Shown here: piece by piece, positions 50,260 through 56,930 of the stretch
Numbering within the stretch: the stretch's first letter is position 1
Layout of the letters: the number at the start of each line of letters is the position of its first letter
DNA from: an uncultured Prevotellaceae bacterium
GTDB taxonomy: Bacteria; Bacteroidota; Bacteroidia; Bacteroidales; Bacteroidaceae
Reading direction: 5' to 3'
Assembly: GCA_902771785.1 (NCBI GenBank)
Contig: CACXYH010000014.1
Location: 1-56,930, forward strand
Length of the DNA: 56,930 nt
The notes under the pieces: generated by a model
Seen by the model: only the letters and a program-made list of their open reading frames with translations
What the model was told of the DNA's origin: nothing
Database searches by the model: none
Made by a program: the position numbers and the translations under genes

Positions 50260-52581
50260 TTATTGTTTCTTCTTTCTGACTGTCATATCATAGAGTACGT
50301 ACTGGCCAGAACGGTATTCGCCGCACTCCAGCCAGAACATAAGCTGCGTACACTTGTGGATTGGTATGGTGTAGGTCGTAGGCTTCATCTCGTTGCACAC
50401 CATAAACTCGCCCACCTTCACCTGATCGGCAAATACGTCGAGACGAACGGAATCGGCCTTCGCATTGCCGCCTAATGCATTGACCATAGGGTCGACGTAA
50501 GGCGATTTGCATGCCACGGTGAATGTCAGTTCGTCGTATTCGCCGTAGGGATTGAAGGCACAGACGGAAGCCTGGTGGTCGCCGGCTCCGAAGATGGAGA
50601 GAGCTCCCATGCTGAGTCCCTTGTTGGCCAGTTCCTGAACATCCTTCTCATTGGCTCCATTCTTGAAGAGGTTGAACAGTCCGGCATTAGCTACGCCTGC
50701 TGTCGTTCCGGTTGCTGCTCCTACGCTGCTGCCTGAGATGGCTCCGCCTGCCATGGTCACAAACATGAACAAGGCCCTGAACGGTGTGATGTCCTCAAAG
50801 GCGAAAGGTACGTTGGTCTCCAGCATGACACCTTTATATATTTTAGAGCCGTCCTTCATTTGGAAGTAGCGGCGCTGTGAGCCTCCGTTTTGGAAGCAGT
50901 CGTTGAAATCAAAGTTGGTCAACATCGACAGGTAGCGGCCTACGTAGTGATAGTAAGGTTGCTTGCAAAGGTCGATGAGGTCTATCGAGTCTGGGCATTC
51001 TGGTTTGGGGTGTGAGAAGAGTTCGCTGTTGTCTCTCACCTCGCCGCGATAGAGCGTGATGTCGCCAATGCCGAAATAGCTGTCGTTCTGTTTGAAGGTT
51101 CCTGGCTTGGCAAAGGTCAGCAGTCTGCACTTGTTCAATGGGACGACGAAACGTTGGTTGAGCCACGTGACGTGGATAACAGTATCGAGCACCACCTTGT
51201 CGTCGCACTTGATGATGATTCTGTCGTCGGCCTGCGTGCGTCGCTTGGTCAGTGCTCCTACGGTGAACGACATGTAGTCGAACTCGTTGGCCAGGTCGTA
51301 TGACCAGTAAGCAGAAACAAGTTCGTCGAGCAGCGTCTTACCTGGAGTTAGAATGAAGCCCTCGCTGAACTTCTCACCGCCCATAGAGAATGTGAGGTAG
51401 TCTGAAGCACCATCGAACAGACTCTTCTCGTAGCCTGCAACGCCCTGTACGGAGAATGGCTTTATGTTCTGGATGAGTGAACACATGTCGGGCAGTTGCG
51501 ACAGCCGCTTCTTCGAGCCGTTGACGAGCCCTGGCTTGGGTACTTTCGTCATGTCATAACCCGTGGGGTAGGCAAAGATATTGACAATACCGAAGGTGAT
51601 GCCACCGTTCAGACGGCTGTCCTCGTCGATGCTATAGAATGCCAACTGATTGACGCCTTTGACGTCGAGCACCACCCGCTCGGCTAAGTCGTCCTGTTTC
51701 ATACGCTTCTCGTAGATAATCTTGCCGTCGGCCTTCACAGTCATCCAGCCCGTGGCTCCGCTGGCCTGATTGTCGCGCGGTCCGACGATGAACGACAGCT
51801 TGTCGTATTTCTTCTGTAGCCAGAAGTAGGCGAACGACTCGTTGTGGCCGATGAATGCCTCGTTGGCCGAGAACTGAATGCCTGTTTTATAGGTTACGCG
51901 GTTGATGCTGATGCTCTCTGAACGCTGTTGCTCTGGCACGTCAGGTCGCTTGGTGATAGCATGCATCCATTTCGTAAAGTATGGGTAGAGTGTACCTATC
52001 AGCTGCACGCGGTCGTTGGTTGGTATCTTGTCCAGCGTGGTTCGCATTGGTATGAATTTCTCTGTCGGCTTCCATAACTTGGCTACGGCGAAAGCCAGCG
52101 CCTGCTCACCCCCCAGGTGGTCGAACCGCAACTGGCGCACGCCCTTGATGTTGAGTACCACTTCCTGCGGTGCATCATAGACATGTACCACCTTGTCGAA
52201 TATCTTCTTGCCGTCGGCCTTGATGGTGAGGATGGCATTATTCTCGTCGCTGTGCAGATAAGAGTCGCCTAACGGTCCCAACACGAAGCTCATCTTCTCG
52301 TAGCCTTGAGGCAGGTCGAAGACGATGAAGCCTGGCTGGTTACTGGCAATGAGGCCGGCACGACCGGAACGCATGATGAAACCGTTGGAATAATGGTAAC
52401 CACCCACCACCATCTCTTCTTCCTTCTTGGCACTATACGTGCTATAGTGTCGCTCGCTGCTGGGCTTCAGTTTGTCGATGACGTAGGTCTGTGCGGACAA
52501 GGGCAGAAAGTTGAACAGGCACAACCATAATACGGTCATGACTTTCTGCGTTGCAAACATTTGATGATTTTTAGGTTCCAT
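50260..52581 (-). CDS. secreted protein with repeated NPCBM-like domains
   Basis: 773 residues from ATG 52581 with a signal peptide (cleaved near PLSAQ). At least three copies of an NPCBM-like beta-sandwich are visible (about 45-175, 205-330, 375-505). Each has the pattern of a hydrophobic YxxxSFxVGP strand, a KADGKxIxxK hairpin and VVLDVKGVxQLxF. Glycine/alanine-rich residues (near 615-650) form a membrane-like stretch, followed by a fourth similar region. NPCBM binds carbohydrates in other proteins; binding here is inferred. No catalytic domain was found. Confidence 0.65.
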   Translation of the reverse strand: MEPKNHQMFATQKVMTVLWLCLFNFLPLSAQTYVIDKLKPSSERHYSTYSAKKEEEMVVGGYHYSNGFIMRSGRAGLIASNQPGFIVFDLPQGYEKMSFVLGPLGDSYLHSDENNAILTIKADGKKIFDKVVHVYDAPQEVVLNIKGVRQLRFDHLGGEQALAFAVAKLWKPTEKFIPMRTTLDKIPTNDRVQLIGTLYPYFTKWMHAITKRPDVPEQQRSESISINRVTYKTGIQFSANEAFIGHNESFAYFWLQKKYDKLSFIVGPRDNQASGATGWMTVKADGKIIYEKRMKQDDLAERVVLDVKGVNQLAFYSIDEDSRLNGGITFGIVNIFAYPTGYDMTKVPKPGLVNGSKKRLSQLPDMCSLIQNIKPFSVQGVAGYEKSLFDGASDYLTFSMGGEKFSEGFILTPGKTLLDELVSAYWSYDLANEFDYMSFTVGALTKRRTQADDRIIIKCDDKVVLDTVIHVTWLNQRFVVPLNKCRLLTFAKPGTFKQNDSYFGIGDITLYRGEVRDNSELFSHPKPECPDSIDLIDLCKQPYYHYVGRYLSMLTNFDFNDCFQNGGSQRRYFQMKDGSKIYKGVMLETNVPFAFEDITPFRALFMFVTMAGGAISGSSVGAATGTTAGVANAGLFNLFKNGANEKDVQELANKGLSMGALSIFGAGDHQASVCAFNPYGEYDELTFTVACKSPYVDPMVNALGGNAKADSVRLDVFADQVKVGEFMVCNEMKPTTYTIPIHKCTQLMFWLECGEYRSGQYVLYDMTVRKKKQ

Positions 52582-52600
52582 GTTTTTAAGATTGTTTCCA

Positions 52601-52608
52601 CAAAGATA
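52601..52608 (-). promoter_or_regulatory. -7 element of the NPCBM-like gene
   Basis: TATCTTTG on the minus strand, 19 bp before ATG 52581, which excludes an in-frame ATG-less extension further upstream. Confidence 0.6.
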
Positions 52609-52714
52609 CGACATTCTGCAGAAGCATGCAAATCATATAGTTCATTTTTATCCTTTGACGCATGAAATGTATGAGTTGAACGATTGTGAGCATTGGTCAA
52701 ACGGAAAAATAGTG

Positions 52715-52722
52715 TATCTTTG
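52715..52722 (+). promoter_or_regulatory. -7 element of the DUF1963-SEL1-MORN gene run
   Basis: TATCTTTG, 36 bp before the ATG at 52759. Confidence 0.65.
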
Positions 52723-52758
52723 CAACATCGAATCATTCTAAAAACCTAATTGCCATTG

Positions 52759-53391
52759 ATGATAAAAATCGAGACATATGTTGCAGACAATCCTCTGACA
52801 GGTCTGAGCAAGTGGTGGGGACAACCCGACATGCCCGACGACTTGGACTATCCCGAGGTGCCACTGACCGACGAGGACGGTGAGCAATATGATGAGCCAC
52901 TGACCTTCGTCTGCCAGATACGCTGTGAGGATATTGGCGCTCTTGATAAGGAGGACCTGTTGCCCCACGAGGGTATGCTCTACTTCTTTGCCGCCCTCGA
53001 CTATTTTCTGGGTGACATCGACACAGCTGCCTATCCAGGCATGGGTGCGTGGCTACCTGAATATTTTCGAGTATTCTACGCCCCTTCCTGCGACAACCTA
53101 CACACCCACCGCATTGTGAACGAAGACGGAAGCCCCGCCACGCTGCCCGCCGAGCGCATCGTGTTTTCGTCTTGCAATGAGGCGGCCGACGGTCTTCGCC
53201 TGTTGGGTCTCCCATATATAGAGGAGGTACGCGAAGACATGCCTGGACGGCTGTCGCTGCTGCAAGTGGACGAGAACGACCGCTGGGGACTGACCTTCCA
53301 CGACTGCGGTATGCTTAACTTCCTCCTCCGTCCCGACGACCTGCGGGAGCGGCGGTGGGACAAGACCGAATGCTATCTTTTTTCTTTTTAA
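52759..53391 (+). CDS. DUF1963 (YwqG-like) protein
   Basis: 210 residues from ATG 52759. The opening SKWWGQPDMPDDLDYP, then LTFVCQIRCEDIG, GMLYFFAALDYFLGD and the end GMLNFLLRPDDL match the DUF1963/YwqG pattern. It is cytoplasmic. The function is unknown; relatives occur beside toxin or immunity genes in some bacteria, which is only a hint. It is first in a run of at least four genes; the next starts 7 bp after its stop. Confidence 0.7.
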   Translation: MIKIETYVADNPLTGLSKWWGQPDMPDDLDYPEVPLTDEDGEQYDEPLTFVCQIRCEDIGALDKEDLLPHEGMLYFFAALDYFLGDIDTAAYPGMGAWLPEYFRVFYAPSCDNLHTHRIVNEDGSPATLPAERIVFSSCNEAADGLRLLGLPYIEEVREDMPGRLSLLQVDENDRWGLTFHDCGMLNFLLRPDDLRERRWDKTECYLFSF

Positions 53392-53398
53392 TGCAAAA

Positions 53399-55354
53399 AT
53401 GTCAATGAATACGACCGATAACATGAAATGGAATGTAGCTATACTGAACATCGACTGGCGCGCCGACCGCCACGATGAGTCGCACTGCATCGAGTTTGAG
53501 GTGCCCACTGCCGACAACCCCACGCCGGAGCACCCCGTGGTGAAGGGCGGCATATTGTCTACAGCACGCCTGCCCATGAGCAGTGAGTGGGGGCCGTTGT
53601 TTGCCAGCGTCAAGGTGGAAGCCTTCGACGACGAGTCGCTCACCGTGCAGTACGGCAAAACGACCCGTACCGTCCGCGTCGGCCAGCCTTGGGTGAAGCT
53701 GGGCGAGGGCGGCATGAACTACACCAACTTCTGGCTCTTCCTTGGCGTGAAGTATGTGCAGCCTAAGCCCCAACCCCTCATCGTTACCCACGATGAGGAG
53801 TTCTTGCGCCGCTTCCGCCAGAAGGAGCGCATCATGCGACTTACCGATGCCGACGTGCAGTTGTTGCGTGAGCAGGCCGACAAGGGAGATGCCTACGCCC
53901 AGTACGGGCTGGGGCGCTGGCTGTATTATAACCAACCCATAGATACAGCGATGTGCGAGGCCGAGCAGTTGTTTCTTTCGTCGATGAAGTCTGTACCTGA
54001 TGCCATGACTGCTTATGCGCTGATGTGGCGCTATGGCGACACCAAGGAGAACAGGATGGACTTAGAGAAGAGCAACCAGCTGTTGCAGACCGCATTGGAG
54101 CAGGGTAGTGTGCGGGCAGCAATACAGATGGCGCGCTACCGGATATTCGGCATCTTCTGCGACGCAGAACCGGAGGCCGTAGCCAAGGAGATAGAGGAAC
54201 GGATGGAAAAGGAGGGCGACTTCGACCCCGAATGGCACACCCTGCTGGGGTATGCCTATGAGGAGACAGACCGCCAAGACGATGCTGTCGACCAGTATGA
54301 ACAGGCTGTTGCCCGAGGCGACATGAACAGCCTGTTCTATATGGCATCTATCTACTATCAACGAGGCAATATGGCGCTCTATGAAAGCCTGATGATGAAA
54401 GGCATCCTCAGGGGGAGTGCCTTGTGTCACATCTATCAGGCTGATATGGACGAGGAAGACTATCAGAAATTGTCTGCTCATGAGAAAAGGGAGATGCACG
54501 ACCGGTTGCAGGCTGATTTGGAAAGTGGCTTGAAGATGGGTGATGGTTTGTGCGCCTACTATCTTTGGTGGAACACCTACAATAAGACGCTGGGCTTTAG
54601 TGGCGATGAAGAGAAATGGGCCGGCTATCTGAAGCAAGGCGCACGATTGGGTGAGGTCAATTGCATTATGATGATTGCAGAGCTGGCAGAAGACGGCGAA
54701 TGGCCCGAGTCGCTGAGCAAACATGACATCTACGAGCTGTGGCTGAAGGCAGCACGATATAGTTATAAGCAAAAGGAGGCTATCTGCAAGTTGAAGGGTT
54801 GCTATGACACCGCTTTCCTGCTGCAACACAAGGAAGAGCTGGAGAAGTACTGGCTGCCGCTCTGGCATCAGCTCTACCCGGACGCCCCTGACCCCCAACC
54901 AGCCAGAGCCCCCAAGACACCCATCGACCCAATGGTCATCGTCATCTGGCCTACGGGGCATTTGGATGTAGAGAAGGCCGACGTGCATCAGATGACATCG
55001 TATCGTGAGATGGGGCAGCAGTTGATAGGTGCTGACGGGCTTGATGCCGTGCGCAACACGCCGCTGCTGAGAATCATCGGCGATGCCGCCGAACTCGACA
55101 AGCCCTTGGTGATGTATGTCGACCGCGATGCCCAAATGAAGAGCCTGCCCGATAATGCCATCGGCACGTTGCTTTATGGTGGGACAGAGGTGCGCGGCCC
55201 CATCATCGTCTGCTTGCAAGACACGACAGGCGATTGCCACAGTTTCACCAAGCAGGAAGACCTGGTAGGTACGTATAATGAGATAGACAAACACACAGGT
55301 GGACTACTAATTATAAAAGATGAAGATGATGGAAAATATGATGCATATGTCTGA
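53399..55354 (+). CDS. SEL1/TPR-repeat protein with C-terminal DUF3846-like domain
   Basis: 651 residues without signal peptide. An N-terminal beta domain (about 8-120) is followed by helical SEL1-like repeats (about 155-500; GDAYAQYGLGRWLYY, MNSLFYMASIYYQRG) and a C-terminal DUF3846-like domain (about 560-640, DKPLVMYVDRDAQMKSLPDN then IGTLLYGGTEVRGPIIV). DUF3846 is mostly found on phages and plasmids, so its fusion to SEL1 repeats on a chromosome is unusual. It is probably a scaffold or interaction protein. Its end overlaps the next gene by 35 bp. Confidence 0.7.
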   Translation: MSMNTTDNMKWNVAILNIDWRADRHDESHCIEFEVPTADNPTPEHPVVKGGILSTARLPMSSEWGPLFASVKVEAFDDESLTVQYGKTTRTVRVGQPWVKLGEGGMNYTNFWLFLGVKYVQPKPQPLIVTHDEEFLRRFRQKERIMRLTDADVQLLREQADKGDAYAQYGLGRWLYYNQPIDTAMCEAEQLFLSSMKSVPDAMTAYALMWRYGDTKENRMDLEKSNQLLQTALEQGSVRAAIQMARYRIFGIFCDAEPEAVAKEIEERMEKEGDFDPEWHTLLGYAYEETDRQDDAVDQYEQAVARGDMNSLFYMASIYYQRGNMALYESLMMKGILRGSALCHIYQADMDEEDYQKLSAHEKREMHDRLQADLESGLKMGDGLCAYYLWWNTYNKTLGFSGDEEKWAGYLKQGARLGEVNCIMMIAELAEDGEWPESLSKHDIYELWLKAARYSYKQKEAICKLKGCYDTAFLLQHKEELEKYWLPLWHQLYPDAPDPQPARAPKTPIDPMVIVIWPTGHLDVEKADVHQMTSYREMGQQLIGADGLDAVRNTPLLRIIGDAAELDKPLVMYVDRDAQMKSLPDNAIGTLLYGGTEVRGPIIVCLQDTTGDCHSFTKQEDLVGTYNEIDKHTGGLLIIKDEDDGKYDAYV

Positions 55355-55937
55355 CGAACAGAAAGCTGAGCGCGTGGTCGCATTGATTGACGAGATGCGC
55401 GAGAACTCACAAGAGATGCGCCAGTGGAAAAATGTGATGCTGGCCCGCGAATGTCAAGTATTGCTACGATCGATTTCCGACCGTGATGCATCGGCAGGAA
55501 TGGTGCTGGCTATCAATGCCATTGTCGAGCAGCTGCCTGAGTACGACATGCCTCGCTATGTGTTGACCCTGCTGCACTATGAGTTGGAGCTGCTACAGAT
55601 TTCCGGTGATAAGGAGGCTTGGAGCTATCCTACTAAAACGGATGTTGAGCAGCAGATTCGCCGACTGGAGGACTATATCGACGAGGAGCATGTCAGCGTC
55701 AGCGAATTCATGGAGAAATACAGCCGTCACTTGAAGTTCGACCCCCAGGCGCGAACCCCGGAGTGGGAAGCCAACTATTTGGAAGTGGAAAAAGAATGCG
55801 ACCGTCTGCTGGGCGACACACCTCGCGGAATGGGTTACTGTTTCGCCTATTGGAGCACGCTACGCGAGGTATTAGCTAAGCGGGGTATCCAGTGGCACTC
55901 GCCCCAGGAGTTGAATCCCCGCGTAATGTTCGACTAA
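55320..55937 (+). CDS. small helical protein of unknown function
   Basis: 205 residues if it starts at 55320, overlapping the upstream gene by 35 bp. In-frame ATGs at 55347 and nearby are also possible starts and would shorten the overlap. It is mostly alpha-helical and charged, with no recognised motif and no signal or membrane segment. Translational coupling to the SEL1 gene is likely. Confidence 0.65.
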   Translation: MKMMENMMHMSDEQKAERVVALIDEMRENSQEMRQWKNVMLARECQVLLRSISDRDASAGMVLAINAIVEQLPEYDMPRYVLTLLHYELELLQISGDKEAWSYPTKTDVEQQIRRLEDYIDEEHVSVSEFMEKYSRHLKFDPQARTPEWEANYLEVEKECDRLLGDTPRGMGYCFAYWSTLREVLAKRGIQWHSPQELNPRVMFD

Positions 55938-55983
55938 CCCGGAACTTTTATCTCTTATTCTGGTAATTCTTAACTTTCAAGAT

Positions 55984-56930
55984 ATGGCAACAGTATGTTA
56001 CATTAACGTTTATCACGGTTACTTCGACCGTGGCGCAAAGGTCAATGAGACGCCCCTTGAGCACCGTGAGATTGACGAGGAACAAATCAAGGTGGGCGAG
56101 GAATTGCCCAAATGGCCCGTTTTGGGGGGCGAGCCCATGGTGACGGCTTACGACGGGCAGCAGCTCACGCTGGAAAGGCATGGAAAGACATTCACCCTCA
56201 AGGTGGGCGAAGAGAAGGAAATCGATAGCTCTGAGCACCAAGTGGGCATGGGCGTCTATAGCCGCAGATGCTACTGCGTAAAGCTCCTCAGCACGGAACT
56301 TTTCTACAAAGGAGACTGGCAGCAGGGCAGCACCATTTCGCAGAAATTGGAAGGCCCCATTGGCGACGGCGAGGTGCGCTATCCCAACGGCGACCACTTC
56401 AAGGGCTCGTTCCACCTCAGCTATGCCCACATCAACGGGCCTGCCTACGCTGCCGAAGGACGCTATGAGTTTGCCGACGGTTCGTGGATTGAGCGTGCGT
56501 GGATTCACACCTCTAAGGAACGTAAACCTGAGTTCTGGGGCTTGCACGGTGTGTTCCGCATCCATCACCCCAAAGGGCCTGACAGCATCGCTATGTTCCT
56601 CAACGGCGGCAAGCGCTACGGCTTCGAGCTCTTCCTGCCAGAGAATGACTGGAACCATCCCCGGGTCGAGGAGTGGTATGCTGGCGACTGCGTCATTCGC
56701 TACAGCGGACCCGACGAAGTGTTCCACTATGAGGTGGTTGACTACGAAATAGACGAGACCAGTAGAGTAGATTGTACGACGCTCAAACTGACGTTGAAAG
56801 ACGGCAACAAGGTCTATCGCATCGAGCAGCGGGGCGGACGCTACGAGGCCAACCAATTCGACAGCTACGTCTACGAGCCATCGACGCGCGCAACCGTATG
56901 GTTGCCAAATGGCGACAGCATCGACCACTT
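55984..56930 (+). CDS. MORN-repeat-like protein, 3' truncated by the window
   Basis: At least 315 codons with no stop before the window end, starting at ATG 55984, 46 bp after the previous gene. It has an N-terminal beta domain (CYINVYHGYFDRGAKVNE). MORN-type repeats follow (GDGEVRYPNGDHFKGSF near 120, GRYEFADGSWIER near 158, and further G-x-F/Y repeats to the end). No signal peptide is visible. The function is unknown; MORN repeats act in protein or lipid contacts elsewhere. Confidence 0.65.
   Translation, partial: MATVCYINVYHGYFDRGAKVNETPLEHREIDEEQIKVGEELPKWPVLGGEPMVTAYDGQQLTLERHGKTFTLKVGEEKEIDSSEHQVGMGVYSRRCYCVKLLSTELFYKGDWQQGSTISQKLEGPIGDGEVRYPNGDHFKGSFHLSYAHINGPAYAAEGRYEFADGSWIERAWIHTSKERKPEFWGLHGVFRIHHPKGPDSIAMFLNGGKRYGFELFLPENDWNHPRVEEWYAGDCVIRYSGPDEVFHYEVVDYEIDETSRVDCTTLKLTLKDGNKVYRIEQRGGRYEANQFDSYVYEPSTRATVWLPNGDSIDH

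Overview
The window reads as a chromosomal segment of a Bacteroidales bacterium, most likely Prevotellaceae. The sequence grounds are: nearly every transcription unit starts at the Bacteroidetes-type promoter element TAnnTTTG; secreted proteins end in a KG-x-YI-x-x-G-x-K-x-x-VK tail; and there are a C10 (streptopain-like) peptidase with BspA-type leucine-rich repeats, a DUF4450-type six-hairpin glycosidase, a GH28 pectinase, a type II pantothenate kinase and a LpxK/SppA/ThiL group. The genus is inference. No rRNA, transposase, integrase, prophage or CRISPR array was found.

Layout. 1-10250: the 3' end of a large Big-domain secreted protein, a lipoprotein alpha/beta hydrolase, a histidine phosphatase-coaW pair, a DUF3667 membrane protein, and a histidine kinase/OmpR regulator operon divergent from an outer-membrane beta-barrel gene. 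10333-12140: two tandem deoxynucleoside kinases, a heptad-repeat hairpin region and a tRNA-Phe gene with a 10-bp duplication in its D-arm. 12139-16164 (minus): sppA-lpxK-thiL. 16828-20306: GH28 pectinase, then groES-groL. 20493-28381: cytidylate-kinase-like and phosphotransferase proteins, class A acid phosphatase, a HAD-M15 fusion lipoprotein, and a (p)ppGpp-synthetase / SpoIIE-HATPase / STAS operon. 28683-34000: DUF4450 glycosidase; ECF sigma, membrane anti-sigma candidate and a secreted protein. 34040-38060: an AmgK-RapZ fusion with MurU (cell-wall sugar recycling), then guaA with a short palindromic in-frame insertion. 38699-49910: FNT-like channel, giant C10 protease, SulP transporter, mscL, gapA, membrane AraC regulator, lipoprotein. 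49930-56930: an NPCBM-like secreted protein with a small membrane partner, and a run of four cytoplasmic genes (DUF1963, SEL1+DUF3846, unknown, MORN) cut by the window end.

The most unusual signals are non-coding. Three intergenic regions (4805-4914, 16258-16389, 38279-38410) carry tandem arrays of a degenerate 22-bp unit with internal dyad symmetry. They seem to belong to one family, but each array has its own consensus. Two of the three lie with or next to inverted repeats built from TGTCAC motifs; one of these forms a symmetrical 480-bp element between guaA and the FNT gene. Other notable items are the altered tRNA-Phe, the guaA insertion, a sigma-54-like promoter at groES, a candidate small RNA near 28540, and several promoters placed only 5-8 bp from the start codon.
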